DNA of 64,000 nucleotides from Paramyrothecium sp. XJ0827 (Eukaryota; Ascomycota; Sordariomycetes; Hypocreales; Stachybotryaceae): the NCBI GenBank assembly GCA_020881915.1, contig JAJFPB010000004.1, positions 2,108,001 to 2,172,000 on the forward strand, in the 5' to 3' direction. Of the stretch, positions 23,792-36,000 are shown one piece after another. The first letter of the stretch is position 1, and every line of letters begins with the position of its first letter. The notes beneath the pieces are model-generated. The model made no database searches. It was given only the letters and a program-made list of their open reading frames with translations, and was not told where the DNA came from. The position numbers and the translations under genes are program-made.

Positions 23792-25863
23792 TTACTGTTC
23801 ATCTTCGCTGAACTCATCGGCGAAGACGGCTTTTACTAGTTGCTTCTTATTAATCTTGCCCATTGCGTTCCTCGGGATGTGGTCAACGAGCTTCAACAAC
23901 TGGGGAATCTTGTAGTTAGCAAGGCGGTCCCGCAAGGCACGACGCATGTCCATGGGACTCCACGTCTGGGCATGCTCCGGGTCCAGCAAGATGACGGCGC
24001 CGACCTTCTGGCCCCATCGGCCGCTGGGAACCGCAACGACAGCGGCCTCGGCAACCTCGGGAAGAGACAGCAGCTCGCGCTCAACCTCGAGGGCGCTGAC
24101 CTTTTCACCGCCCGTCTTGATGATGTCGGCAGACTTGCGACCCTGGATGAAGTACATGGGACCCTGGGCCCAGGGTTGGGTGGCGGCGTTGTGGCCGGCC
24201 GAGGGGACGGCGACACGTACGGCGACGTCGCCAGTCTTGAACCAGCGACCTTTGCCGTCCTCACCTTCTACAAACTCCTTGGCTGTGGCCTCTGGGTTAC
24301 GCCAGTATTCCTTGAAGATGGTAGGACCCCGGAGCTGGATCTCGCCGGAGCGCTCGCGGCCGTTGGCATCGACTTCCTCGCCTGGAAGGATAACCTCACC
24401 CGAGTCGAGGTCTACAAGACGTGCTTCGACCAACGGCAGCGGCCAGCCCACGCTGGCGTCAACGCGGTCTGCAAAGTCGAGACCACAGCTTAGAGCCATG
24501 CCGACCTCTGTCATCCCGTAGCGCTCCAACAGCACGTTGCCGCGGCTCAGCTCCTTCCAAGCCGCCTTGATAGGCGTAGGCAGAGCCGCAGAGCCGGAGA
24601 TGCTAACGCGCATGTGCTCAGGCGACGTGGCCTGCCGGCCCGCCTCCTGGACATCAGGGGACAGGGCCTTGTGGGTAGTGAGCAGCCGGCTGTACACGGT
24701 GGGCACGACCGTGAAGAAACTGATCTTGTCCTTTATTCCGCCATCAGGCAGGAAGGGAGCGGCCATGCGCTTCCAGACGGCGTCGGCGTTGAAGGGAAAC
24801 ATGAACTCGACGGTGGAGCCGGCGAAGAGCGGGGTGAGGAGGGCGTTGACGGTCCCATGGATGTGGTGGAGGGGAAGGACGTGCAATAGGCGGTCTGCAG
24901 GGGAATATCTCCATGCCTCGATGAGGGAGCGGGACTGGGCAGTGAGGACGGCTTGAGGAAGCAGAACCCCTTTCTGTGGTGCTCTTTAGCAGGGATTTCT
25001 ATACGGAGGAGTGCGTTCTTGTGGTATCCTTACGGGTCTGTTGGTGGTTCCAGACGTGTACAGCATCATACCGGCGCCGCCGGGGTCGCTGCCATCGAGG
25101 ACGACGTCATCTCTCGAGCCCCCGCCCTGGTGCTTGACGAGCTCGACATGGACGGGAGGAGCCGCGAGCTCCGAGCCCAGCACCTGTTGGGCTTTAGCCC
25201 CAAACTTGGCCGACGAGACAAGCAGCGAGGCCTCACTCTGGTTGAGGATATACTGCAGCTCCGACGCGGGAAATGCGGGGGAGAGCGGAACGGCAATGGA
25301 CCGCGCAGCCATGGCGGCCAGCAGTGTCACTGGAGCCCACCTGTCAGCGGCCGATTGGGAGCAAGGCAAGACATTCTGACACCGGGGAGGAGGACGGAAA
25401 GGATGTGGGGGTTTCAACGCACTGCGTCGAGTGCATGTTCGGTTGATCTCGTGCGTCGTGTATCAGTGTGTGTGTGCTTACCTACGTAGTCATAGCTATT
25501 CTCCACGAGGAAGGCGATCCTCTCGCCGTCCAGGGCCGCGCCGCCCCTCGCTTCCTGCAGACGGTCCCTGGCGCGGCTCACATCGCCCAGGAGCTCGCCG
25601 TAGGTGAAGGCCCGGCGGGACTGGGCGTGGACGACGGCGGTGGAGCTGGGGTCATGGCCGGCGATGGCCTCAAAGATGGGGAGGCGCGGCAGCGTCGAGG
25701 CCATCCTGGCGAAGACCGGGGAAAGCACTAAGGCTGCGGCGGCGGTAGCGGTAGCGGCAGCGGCGCGGGGGGGTTGTGTGGTTAAGGTTGGTGGTGAGCG
25801 GCGGGCGACCAGTCGCCGAATGGCGGCGACGGGTGAGAATGCTGCTGATCGGTGGATGGCCAT
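23792..25863 (-). CDS. mitochondrial ACSF3-type acyl-CoA (malonyl-CoA) synthetase
   Basis: Three exons, 25863-25482, 25329-25034 and 24973-23792, with introns of 152 and 60 nt, giving 619 residues. It belongs to the ANL adenylating enzymes, in which the acid is activated by ATP and passed to CoA. The P-loop YTSGTTNRPKG lies at 218-228 and is joined across intron 2. Other signatures are LPLHHIHG (259-266), YGMTE (378-382), WFKTGD (470-475) and the C-terminal GKINKKQLV with the catalytic Lys. The overall pattern is closest to ACSF3, the malonyl/methylmalonyl-CoA synthetase that feeds mitochondrial fatty-acid synthesis; substrate is inferred, not proven. Residues 1-50 are Arg/Ala-rich with few acids (MAIHRSAAFSPVAAIRRLVA), a mitochondrial presequence. 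The start at 25863 is the first ATG of the exon; an internal Met starting MASTLPRLPIF could give a form lacking the presequence. Intron 1 joins NSYDYV to VTLLAAMAAR. Confidence 0.87.
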
Positions 25864-28800
25864 TTGGAAAAAGACCCGAGTTGGGAGGGAGGGGCCTTTG
25901 CTTGGACAGGTGCAGTAGCGGCAGGACAAGGATTGGATCTTGTCTACCGAGGATGGACGCTCACTCGTGTGAGACTTGTTTTTTCCTTGTCACGTCGGCG
26001 CAGGCAGCTTGGAGCAGGTCGCCCAGGGCCGGGCCGCCAATCGCAGCGGCGGGTTTGCCTGGAACGACAGCGACGACGAGGCGGGCCGTGAAGCAGGGCA
26101 AGTCGGCCCACGGAAGACCGGGTCCGTTGCAGCAGAGGGATCCCGTCGCAGGGTGAGCTGATGGGGAGTGAGTGGGTGAGGCCGCGAGACCTACAGCGCA
26201 GCGGCGGACATGCGGTTGGGCGTGTGGTGAGGTAAGATGGGGCCCACGGCGACTAAATGAATAGAGCCGTATTTGACGGTATAGCAACTAGTTGATGATG
26301 ATGCTGATGATTATGATGGATCTTATCTTACATTGGATGGAGAGTGTTGTTTGGGGCTGGCTGAAGTTTGATGACGGCTTGATGACACTAAGGCTATTGC
26401 TCCGGTACCTACGAGCGTCTTTTTCGGGGGGGCTTTGGGGGCTTCGGAAGAAAAATAAAATACAATAAAATCAAATAAGGTAAAAGTAAAAGTCAAGTGC
26501 AACGTTCTATCGATAAACACCAAACCTCGACTGGTCCGCGGCACAACCCGTGGTTTGACTCTGGGCACCGCCTCCGTCCGGTGCAGCGTTAGCCAACGGT
26601 TGACCGTGTCGCCAACCTTGCACTCGATGATGTGTTCGTGCATTGGACTTTTGCTAACCGAAGCCGCGTCTGCAAGGGAAGGGAAAACGGCAGCAGGCCG
26701 GCCGTGTTTTTTTCTTCTTCTTCTCTCTCTCTTCTCTTTGACACACTCTACTGTGCCGTGACAAGGCGCTGCGACTCCGCTTCCTCGTAACGCTTCCGAC
26801 CTGCAGTAGTCGTCCTCGGTAGTCGAGGTTCTAGCCAGACGAAGAAAGGCCAGTGATAACATCAGCATCACCCACACCCCTCAGCAGGGTGCACGTTTGG
26901 ACATGGCCAAAAGACCGCACCATTCTAGGGGGTTGGCACGTTGCCATCAGGCCTTGGCCGCACCAGGTCAGGACCGCCCAATGTCAGGGGCCGCAGCCGA
27001 GCCTCGTGCCCATCACTGCTCGCCCGGGCGAGTAAGTAAGCACAGCTCGCATGTTGCGCATGTTTACGCAGGGCAGAGGTAGGCAGGCGATAGGGCTCTG
27101 ATGAGGGTGTGTGGCTGCCCAGCTGGCCGGGACGTGTGGGAGTGAGAGTTCTCGAAAGTGCAAGGTAAAGCGGGCGTCAAGGGGGGGGACATCAGACCAG
27201 GCACGATACTCCACCTTGTATGCGACATCAGATCAGGCAAGGAAAGGATATCCAGTCGTTCCTCTGGTCCATCCATGCAGTGCTGCCAGCAGATGGCACC
27301 GTTTATTGATTAATAGCTCAACCATGTGACGGTGCATTGCTCTGTCTGAGTAACGGTCAGCGTACAGCACACAGCACACGACTGGCCAGGTCAGGTAAGG
27401 CAGGCTCTGCTCAGCAGCAGATAATATTGGCACCGCTTTGGGGGCCGTAAGTCGACTGCACTGCAAGAGGAAGACATGCCAATACTTGCATTGCCTTATG
27501 CTACCACGACGGCGAGCGTGCATTGTTACATTGTTTACGAAGCGGGAAACCCGACTTGTTTTGTTTGTCCGCGGACATCAGCCGCCAGCCTACCTTACCT
27601 TAGTGTGTATCCCTAGATGGCAGTACGTAAGGCGAGGCGGCGCGGGTGCCTATCGATTTGCTTGTTGCTTTTGCCCACCTTGGCCTTTTGCTCCATCGAG
27701 ACTTGCTTATTGCCCAGAAGAGGGTATTCTCTCGCCAACCAATAGTTGAGGTGAGGTAAGGTATTGTTACACCGCCAGAACCCTGCGCTCACATGGCATC
27801 CCTACCATGTTTGCTTGCGTTGCCTCGTGTCGCCTTATCTCATCCAGTCACTCTCGACCGACGTTGCGTCCCGACCGTGGATGGGGTTTCGCCACGCGGC
27901 CGGGGAGCTGCCGCATGCAGTCAAGGCGCTTTTGGGAAATATAATATATCAAATATCTCCCTTGTGCATGCAAGGTAATGTATATCTACTATATTCGTGG
28001 TGTGCGTGTGTGTGTCCAGGTACCCAGGTACCTAAGGTACACGCATACCGTACTAAGGTAGCTGGGCTGGCAAGGGGTGAGCAAAAATACCCGGACTGCA
28101 AAACGCGCCATTGTTCATAGTCCTTGGGGAATTATAAAGCAAAATGAAGAAAAATACAATAATTCTTTAACTATCTATAGTTTCGCGGTCTGGGTTTTTT
28201 CTGCTAACCCCCTTGGCTGGGTACCTTTACTACTCTACGAGGCAAGGTCGCATCAGTCCAGGAACGGCTGGGTTTTTGCGCGCCTCTCGTCACCGCTTGA
28301 ACGCTTTAGCGCCTTGCCATTGGATACCCGCTCCACCCCGCCATGCAGGACGCAGGACCAGTTTGTGCTGCACTCACCGACTTCACCGAATCTTCGGATC
28401 TTCACAGGCGCTTGGGAATGTATGTCGCCTCCAGAAAAAAATAAAAAACCATAAAAATAAAAAATCCAATTCCCAACACTTTTCTGGCGCTCTTACCTCT
28501 TTCTCCTCCACCCTTCCAAGCTGCTGCTCTCTGCTTTCCTTTCTTATTCCGTCGCCCAAGTCCGCGAGTGATCACAAGACTGTGACTGTATAAGACCGGC
28601 CGGTGTCGCGTGCAGTACCTCTTTGGTTCTGGCGTAAGCACGCACTCGACTCACTCACTCAGTCACTCTGCTCACACTCCCACACCCAGTGTGAACAGAC
28701 GTCGCCCACCGGAGCACTGGAAACTCTTTTTTTTTGGTGCGACGACCGACTTTTGGTTTCCCCCAATTCGCAAATTCCTTCTTAACCGGTCCGGCCCGCA

Positions 28801-28909
28801 TTCTCACTCTTTGCAAATTTCCGCGCCACAGGCTTTCCTCGTCCAGTCTCTGTCTCTCTCTGCCTGCCTCTCCAATCACCCGCATATCTATAAACCCTCC
28901 TCGCCCCAT
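25864..28909. other. intergenic, 3 kb divergent region
   Basis: Between the divergent ACSF3-type and BolA genes. It contains GGTACC/CTAAGGTA clusters at about 27590-27605 and 28018-28065 and a TG-dinucleotide run near 28003-28016. The last about 400 bases before the BolA start are pyrimidine-rich and probably contain its promoter and leader. Open frames here are short and unsupported. Confidence 0.5.
28018..28065. repeat. GGTACC / CTAAGGTA cluster
   Basis: Within about 50 bases this stretch has CAGGTACC twice, CTAAGGTAC and ACTAAGGTAG. It is one of the densest examples of the motif dispersed through the window. Confidence 0.5.
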
Positions 28910-29522
28910 ATGTTTCGACGGTACGCGCTAGGCTTTTCAACCGTAGGCCGGCAGATCTCTACCATGAGCTCCAACTCGTCTGTCGAAGAAGTCATCCGGG
29001 CAAAGGTATGCACCATGGCCCATCATTGCAATTGGGGTTTCCCCCAATTGATGCCGAAAAGGAAAACTTGCTTATCGCTTTTGTGACCCCGCCATCAGAT
29101 CACCGCTGCCCTGAACCCCCGGACTCTGGAGATTTACAATGACTCTCACCTTCACGCCCACCACAAAGCCATGGAGGGCAGCACCTCCGGCGAAACTCAC
29201 TTTAGGTACAGAAACACCCGCCACCACTCACCCGTAGCCTCGTAATGGGGAGATGGTTGGTTCATCTTACTCTTCACGGCTGACACCAAACAGACTGGTC
29301 ATCATTTCTGACGCCTTCAAGTCCAAAATGCAACCCGCCAGGCACAGGATGGTGTACGCTCTGCTAACCGAGGAAATGGCCCGCGAAGGCGGTATCCACG
29401 CGCTCCAGCTACGGACCCTGACACCCGAGGAGCAAGAAGTACAGGAGAAGAAGAGGCAGCAGCAGGCTGCCGAAAAGGAACTCGCCAAGGCCCAGGCGGC
29501 CACTGAACATGGCGGCGCATGA
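28910..29522 (+). CDS. BolA family protein (mitochondrial BolA1/Bol1 type)
   Basis: Three exons, 28910-29005, 29099-29205 and 29294-29522, giving 143 residues. BolA proteins work with monothiol glutaredoxins in handling [2Fe-2S] clusters; the Bol1 type acts in mitochondria in 4Fe-4S protein maturation. Visible family features are LNPRTLEIYNDSHLHAHHKA, containing the His ligands, then SGETHFRLVIISDAF and RHRMVYALLTEEM, and HALQLRTLTPEE at the end of the domain. The N-terminus MFRRYALGFSTVGRQIS is Arg/Ser-rich without acidic residues, so mitochondrial import is likely. A second in-frame Met (residue 19, MSSNSSVEE) would give a cytosolic form. The C-terminal about 30 residues are a charged Gln/Lys/Glu-rich helix. 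Introns are 93 and 88 nt with GTATGC and GTACAG donors. The structure rests on exact frame continuity across both introns. Confidence 0.92.
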
Positions 29523-29938
29523 AAATGAAGACGTATGACGACACCAAAATACCCTCCTCAACGGAACTGCGGAAAGTCGAAGGGAATCACCGGATTCACA
29601 CCAATCTGTTGGAAACGGGCGGCGGAAAGAAACAGGGCCTGAATTGTAACAGTGTCACGCCATAACGCAAATGTCTCAATGGATGAGATGGATTAGAACA
29701 ACAGCTGACTCCCCAAGGAGCCCAATCGACCGAATCTTAGAGGTCGGCCTAGCTAGACAGGGTTGCCCACGCACAAATAACACGGTTTTCCACTTCCAGA
29801 AATGACACTGGCTAATCTCTTCGCTGTCCCGAGGTATCTTCTTTTTGGCAAAACGCAAAGCAATGGAATTTTCGCTTTTCCTTCCCAAAACTCCAGTCCT
29901 CCAAGTAACATTTTCTTCATCCCTCCCCCCAGCTAGAC
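29523..29938. other. intergenic, convergent 3' flanks
   Basis: 416 bases between converging genes, probably 3' untranslated sequence. Nothing else was recognised. Confidence 0.5.
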
Positions 29939-32050
29939 TCAGGGGTTTGGCGTCGAGTCGACCCTGCCGCCGCTGCTAACAAAGCTCGCAGACCCGATGG
30001 ACAACCTCTTCTTCTTTAAATGCTCTCTCACCCTCTCCGAGTGATCCTCAGTACGTCTCTTAGACCTTGAGCGGCTTCCCGACGCCAGTTTCTCTAGGTA
30101 GCGGGATGTCCTGCGCCGACTGAAACTCGATGCAGGTGTAGAGAGATCCCGAGGACGACCCACCGGCAACATATTCTCATGTTCCGATGATGCTCGAGTT
30201 GACGCACCGGGAGGACTCCTCCCTGAGCGCTCATTGCGGGGACTCCCATGGGGTTTCAGTGGTATTTTTGGAGGATCCTCATCAATGTCCTTTGCACCAT
30301 TGGTAACAGGGTCCTGCCTTACAAGTCTGATGATTTCCTCCGTCGGCTCTGTGTTCGCCGTGATGACGTTCCTCGCTTGTGCCACCTCTTCTGGATATGC
30401 CTTCAGGATAACATCCAGGTTTTTCCTGTTCACAACCATTTTCGTAAATTTGGGACTGCCAGATTGAATGTTGTACCATTCCACCGCGGGGAGGGGCTCC
30501 TGTCCTGGACCCGCATCTTTGACATATGCCAGGTATCCCGCCGAGAAGCATCGGATGAAATCGTCGTATAGAAAGTCCCTTAATGCTCGCTCTTGGCGGA
30601 GGTAGTCGAGACACACGCATGCTCGCACAAATTTCAGAACACTTCCTGAATAGGATGCGGTGTATGCAGGATAAATCAGAGCAAAAGCATGGAAGGGATC
30701 GGGAAAGCCCCTTTCTACAATACCAACAGCCTGGATCGTAGGCTGGCTATCATAAACGCTGGTTTGCGGCACAGTCTGTGGAGGAAGGGGCCCATAATGT
30801 AGGCCATTAGTATTCTCCAGCTTGCCATTGGTCCGTTTCTCAAGGTCTACATGTCCATGATCGGTCGAAGGAGGACCTGTCTCAGCTGAGCGTCCATCCG
30901 CAGCTTGTGGGAGCTGTGCAAGATGGCCTTTCGTTGGTGGCGATCCTAAAGATTTCTGAGTAGGACCTTCAGGTATGGTTGAGGCGACGACTGAGCTTGG
31001 AACACTGGTCGAGCTCTCGATCACAATGGTCTTGTTAGGTTCCAGCACTTTGCGCGGCTTCACCACCACTGGGCTATCGTCGCTGAACGTGTGACGTTTC
31101 ATGATTCGTTGGCGCCGCCGTGGTTCTACCTCGGATGTTTCTGCCACGGGCCCATGCGCCTTGATGACAGTCTCCGGGACTACAGATTGACTGAGTTGCG
31201 CACAGGGCGGTGTGTTTGTGGCTTGCCCTTGTGGAGGCCCTGAGCCATTCTGTAGAAGAGCAACATCTCTGCTGATTGCACCGTTCTGTGTGTTTTGAGA
31301 ATGCGGAACCTCAGTGATTTCCTCCTCGTTATCACTTGAAGCGAACTCAAAGGCAGGCGCCTGCTGCCGAGGGGGCGATGGACGAGGGGGCGGTGCCATC
31401 CTCACCTCCTTGGGACTTTTTGGCACAGCCACGGACTTCAAGCTCTTGGACTGTTGCGGTGTAGGACGAGAAGGCGTTGGATCTCGTGATTCCGCTTCAA
31501 GAATATTCGACAGAGTCTCTGAGGCATGTCTAGTGGCCTTGTCACGGGAAGGCGGTCTTAATTCGCGTCTTTGAGGTGTCCGGCGAGGTGATCTTCGGGG
31601 CAGCGATGCTTGGCTCAGCAGCGGGGGCGATGAGTTGACAGTAGGCATCTCTGAGCTCTCAGCATCGACTGGTGAAACACCTTTTTGCCAGCGTGGGCGT
31701 CTTCGCTCAGGTGGCGATACGCTCCATGACACTTGAGTATTTATCGGCGAAGCAGCTGGGCTGCTGGATCCCGGTCTTGTTTGACCCCCAGCCAGGCACT
31801 GAGAGTGAGTGGTTTCCTTCGTGTTTCCATCATCATTGCTTTCATTTGTGGGCGCCGACTGCTTCCTGATATAGGCTTCTTTGACGGTTCTGAGCACGTG
31901 CGTCGGAACGTTCACCAAGCCGCGAGTTTTGCTGGCCAAATCCACAGCCCACGAGTCGGGGCGTTCCAGAAGCTCTAATTGGTCTTTGGGGACGACGGTG
32001 AGACGGCGACGCTCCAAAAGCGCGTCAACGTCCTGGGGATGCGTGGCCAT
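29939..32050 (-). CDS. unassigned nuclear-looking protein with conserved C-terminal domain
   Basis: Intronless frame for 703 residues from the ATG at 32050 (MATHPQDVDALLERRRLTVV). The frame is open further upstream, but the preceding 97 residues look like translated leader, so the internal Met is preferred. Three parts are visible. The first is a short ordered N-terminal block (about 1-60) with PDSWAVDLASKTRGLVNVP. The second is a long Ser/Pro/Arg-rich disordered middle with proline-directed sites and basic clusters such as PRRRQRIMKR. The third is a globular-looking region near 455-580 (FPDPFHAFALIYPAYTASY, RALRDFLYDDFIRCFSAGYL, AVEWYNIQSG). The tail is very basic (RRRTSRYLEKL, SRSRSKRRT, KKKRLSIG) and could be nuclear localisation signals. 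The globular region faintly resembles a domain I associate with chromatin or telomere proteins of other ascomycetes, but I cannot confirm this, so no function is assigned. Confidence 0.75.
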   Translation of the reverse strand: MATHPQDVDALLERRRLTVVPKDQLELLERPDSWAVDLASKTRGLVNVPTHVLRTVKEAYIRKQSAPTNESNDDGNTKETTHSQCLAGGQTRPGSSSPAASPINTQVSWSVSPPERRRPRWQKGVSPVDAESSEMPTVNSSPPLLSQASLPRRSPRRTPQRRELRPPSRDKATRHASETLSNILEAESRDPTPSRPTPQQSKSLKSVAVPKSPKEVRMAPPPRPSPPRQQAPAFEFASSDNEEEITEVPHSQNTQNGAISRDVALLQNGSGPPQGQATNTPPCAQLSQSVVPETVIKAHGPVAETSEVEPRRRQRIMKRHTFSDDSPVVVKPRKVLEPNKTIVIESSTSVPSSVVASTIPEGPTQKSLGSPPTKGHLAQLPQAADGRSAETGPPSTDHGHVDLEKRTNGKLENTNGLHYGPLPPQTVPQTSVYDSQPTIQAVGIVERGFPDPFHAFALIYPAYTASYSGSVLKFVRACVCLDYLRQERALRDFLYDDFIRCFSAGYLAYVKDAGPGQEPLPAVEWYNIQSGSPKFTKMVVNRKNLDVILKAYPEEVAQARNVITANTEPTEEIIRLVRQDPVTNGAKDIDEDPPKIPLKPHGSPRNERSGRSPPGASTRASSEHENMLPVGRPRDLSTPASSFSRRRTSRYLEKLASGSRSRSKRRTEDHSERVREHLKKKRLSIGSASFVSSGGRVDSTPNP

Positions 32051-33055
32051 GGTCACCAGAGTCACGAGACGCTGCAGCTCTGAAGGACCACAAGCGCGAG
32101 GGTTCACCTGTGCATCACTGGCAGCAGTGGCGTCACATCTGCGTCGTTGCGATGGAGGAAAAAGACCTGAGCCAGCACTCAGACAGCACGGCGACGGTGA
32201 GACAAGCACCAGTGCGACGACGTAACCGCCTTGACTTGTCGGTTGCTCTCTCGTGTTCCGATTCCGTATTGTTGTGAATATATCTGCATGATCTGCTTCA
32301 GAGCAGTCAATGACAACAGTAGCGCGACCTGCCCAGCCCAACGCGGTGGGAATTTGTTTCCAGCCAAGGGCCTAGGCCGGTAGTTGCGGGTACCTTCGCT
32401 GGCAGCAGCGCCGCCGGTGGGCCACCCAGAAGAGTCACCAGCAGGTGCAGGGTTCGCTGCACTAATCCTGGGCGCCGTTGCGTGCCTGGTGGATCAGTCA
32501 CCCAAACAGAGGAGAGGGACACAAGTCACTGGTACTCCCGCCCCTTTGCGGTGGCTTGTGCTCCACGAGAAGTCACTAGGTCCCCAGTACCTCGCAGGCG
32601 GTCGAACCCCCCTGGATGCAGAGGTCGCTGGGCCTGACGACATTGGCAAGGTATAACAGGACCAGGCTGCATCCGCCCAGCTCTGGACTTGATCATCCCG
32701 AAGCCCAACGTCCTGGTTTGTGCGTCGCATCCCGCCGTGTCGGATTGGTTGTTTGCCCTGCCGCCGCTCTGCCGCTTCTTCTTCCAGACCGTCGTCATTT
32801 GTGGTCGCTTTCTGAACCCTTCCCGCAGCTTCTCCTCCTCCGCTCTGACGATCCTGCGAGCCGGACGTGTGTGTCGTAGCCCGCATCGGGCGGCCTCCGC
32901 ATGCCACGATATTCTCGACCGCCATGCTCCTATATGCTTAAGGAGTCTCGCACCCCGATTTCTGGCTCATAAGTAGCAGCCATTTGGCTCCCATGAGCCT
33001 TGTGCTGGCTCCGCGACCCTCGTCGTCCTCTTGGTAGATTGCTACCGAGGCTGCG
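32051..33055. other. intergenic, bidirectional promoter region
   Basis: 1 kb between two divergent genes. GC-rich with open frames on both strands that lack support. The last about 120 bases are the presumed FAB1 leader. Confidence 0.5.
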
Positions 33056-36000
33056 ATGCCGAGGATGGCTAGTAACAGCATTTCCAAGCCCTCTGTTGGC
33101 TCCTCCGTTCCGGCGTCCGCCAGCTCGACAACTAGTTTCCACAATCGTCGCGATTCCATCAAGTCCGTTTCTGCGGCGTCCACTGCTACGGCCGATAGAG
33201 ATCAGCTCGCGCACACTCTCGATGAAATACACAGCTCCGCCAGCCAGTGCGACTCTCTCACCACATTCAATGATTTCGCCCCGTTGCCGGACGCCTCCCA
33301 ACCGGCTGAGGGGAAGGTCGCGCCTGGCGATCTTATGCACCAGGGCCTCAGCGGGCTCTACAGCCGCTTCAGGGAAGCCGTTGGCGTAGGAACATCGTCC
33401 AGGACGGTACAGGATGAGAAGCAAGGCAAGGACGAGGACCCGATGGAGACGCCAACTCAGGAACTCACTTACAACACTTCACCTGCCCCGGTGGACTACT
33501 CGGATGCCGAAACACCGACCCCCCTCGCATCACAGCAACTGAGCATGGCCGACCTTGCTCCTGTTGGACCATCCGCACCCCCAGGCAGTCGTCCTTCTCA
33601 CTCATCCCAATCCTCACGGAGTACTGGTATCAGCTTGCTCTCCACAGCAAAGTCACAGAACACGAGTCGTCCCAGTCTTTCGAAAGCGACAACGAGCTCG
33701 GTGCCCGCCGACCCCACAATCGCTGCCGTCACTGTACATCGAGATACTAATGTCAACCCTACCACGGTTGATGATGGTGCGTCCCAAGTCTCGAGCCGGA
33801 AGAGTTTCAGTCGAGCCGATCTCCAGTCCCGATTACCACCTGTCGATACAAAAGTATACGATCGCAAGGATGGCAGGCAACCCTCGAAATCGAAGCGTGA
33901 CGACGCTTCCAGTATTGACGGAAGCGTTGCGTCTTCTATGAGCCCTGCCAAAGGGCGCCCGCCATCCGTGCCACCTGTGCAAACCCACCATGTCCGCACG
34001 CCCTCTAACACATCATCGATGCTCTCCCCCGACCACGTTCCGCGGAGGCCTGCAGTTATCGACAGGATTACGCGCTCACGATCTCCTGCGTACACTGCAT
34101 CACGAGATTCATCTGTCGATGGCGGCACCGCCGAACCAAGCCCCATTAATACATCCGCCCACAATTCTGTGTACCACGATTCATTCTCTCAGGAATCCCA
34201 TCGCGAGAAGATGCGCTCGGGGAATTTGCGAATTCCAGGGACTGCCAGAAGCCAGGAAGGTGCCTCGGATCAAATGAATGCTCAGTTGGATCGAATGCGA
34301 AAGCAGGTGCTTAGCAAGGAATTTTGGATGAAAGATGACACGGTGAAAGAGTGTTTCCTATGCCAGACACCCTTCACTGCCTTTCGACGCAAGCACCACT
34401 GTCGAACTTGCGGGTGTATTTTCGACTCAAAATGTACCACCACCATTCCGGCAGAGAGATTTGGCCTACAAGGCTCCTTGCGGGTGTGTAAGAGGTGTCT
34501 CGAAGTTATCAGTCGCCGGTTCGATGGAAGTGCCTCTGAAGATTCAGGCGATGAGCAATCTTTCATGCCCAGATTCTTTGGTAATGGCCAGCCAAAGTCA
34601 CCCAACGTGGTGACCCAGTCCAAGGCCAAGGACCAAGATGCGGCACAAGGATCGGAAGGATCGGAAGACGCTCGACCCGTTACCACGCCGATGATGGCTA
34701 TTCCTGCCACTCGCCGGGTGAAAGACTCGAACAATCGTTCTTCAGCCATTCTTGAAATCGATGCGCCCCAACTGAGCCGGCCTGGCTCCTCCCGTTCCCT
34801 CAAATCACTAACCTCTGGGCGGCCAGCGTCTTCGACTGGTCACAAACGGCATCACTCTAAACATGGTATATTGGGACGATTTAGGCCACCGCCAGAGACC
34901 CAGGTACCTTTCCGAAAGGGTATCGCCGACGAGAATGCGAAGAAGCCCAAGTTCCCTGCCTTTCACGACGACAACATCATTGATCCGGAGTTAGCCGACT
35001 ACATGTCAGATGAATCCAGCGGTGACGAGCAGATGAGCATCTTCGCTACTATGTCATCATCAGATCTCCAATCGGGGAGCTATGAGACGGAGAAGTCTAA
35101 TTTTGGCCCTTACGTTACTGCCGGTAGAAAACATCGCCATAGAGCAGAGAAAAGCATCAGCGGTATGAGCCACATCAGCCGGACTGGCGTGGATGATCTT
35201 GGTGGGCCTGTTGCCCTGGTTCCTCATCGCAGACCAACACGACGTCGTAACATGAGCAACGTCAGTGGTGGCGTGCATTACCTGGTGTCTCCAAGGCCGA
35301 GGTCCGGTATCTTCAAGGGGCCATCTGCTTCCTCAGAATTTCTCTTCTCCCTTGACAGCCCTCACCACAGCGGAACCCAACTCACTCGAAGCGACTCCTT
35401 GCAACACCAGAGAATGGACAAGATAGAACTGAACAAGTCTAGTCTAAAACATGTTGACAGACTATTGCACCAGCTGCTTGAAGATGCTGAAGTGCCAAAC
35501 CCTGCTGCGTGGCAGAAAGCGCTCGTCCCCATCTTACTGCGTTCGACCGACGACGTCACGCCGGATGTCGCGAAGGGGGAGGATATGGACATTAGGCACT
35601 ATGTCAAGCTCAAACGGATCCCCGGCGGCAAACCCGGTGATACCGCCTACGTATCCGGCGTTGTCTTCACGAAAAATCTTGCATTGAAAAGCATGCCTCG
35701 CAAAATCATGAACCCGCGTATCGTCCTAGTCACTTTCCCGATCGAATATCAGCGCCATCAGCAGCATTTTATGAGCTTGCAGCCGGTAATCGAGCAAGAG
35801 AAGGAGTTTCTGAGGGTTGTTGTGCAACGAATCACAAATCTGCGACCGCAGGTATTACTCGCGGAGAAGGGTGTATCTGGGGTCGCGTTGCAATATCTAT
35901 CTGAGGCAAACATTTCAGTCGCGTACAATGTTAAGCACACTGTGATTGAAGCAGTCTCAAGATGCGCGGAAACTGAAATCATATCGTCTTTGGATATGTT

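Noticed and set aside
25864..25929. Longer N-terminus for the ACSF3-type synthetase
   Set aside because: The upstream frame is open but contains no ATG; the first ATG at 25863 starts a typical mitochondrial presequence.
26323..26877. 184-codon minus-strand frame in the 3-kb spacer
   Set aside because: Low-complexity Lys/Phe-rich translation of AT-rich and CT-rich DNA, without splice sites or domains.
32051..32341. N-terminal extension of the unassigned minus-strand protein
   Set aside because: The 97 extra residues look like translated leader, and a good internal ATG at 32050 begins the coding-like sequence.
32570..32670. Possible minus-strand tRNA around a GGTTCGACC sequence
   Set aside because: The T stem does not pair and no D arm or anticodon arm is present.
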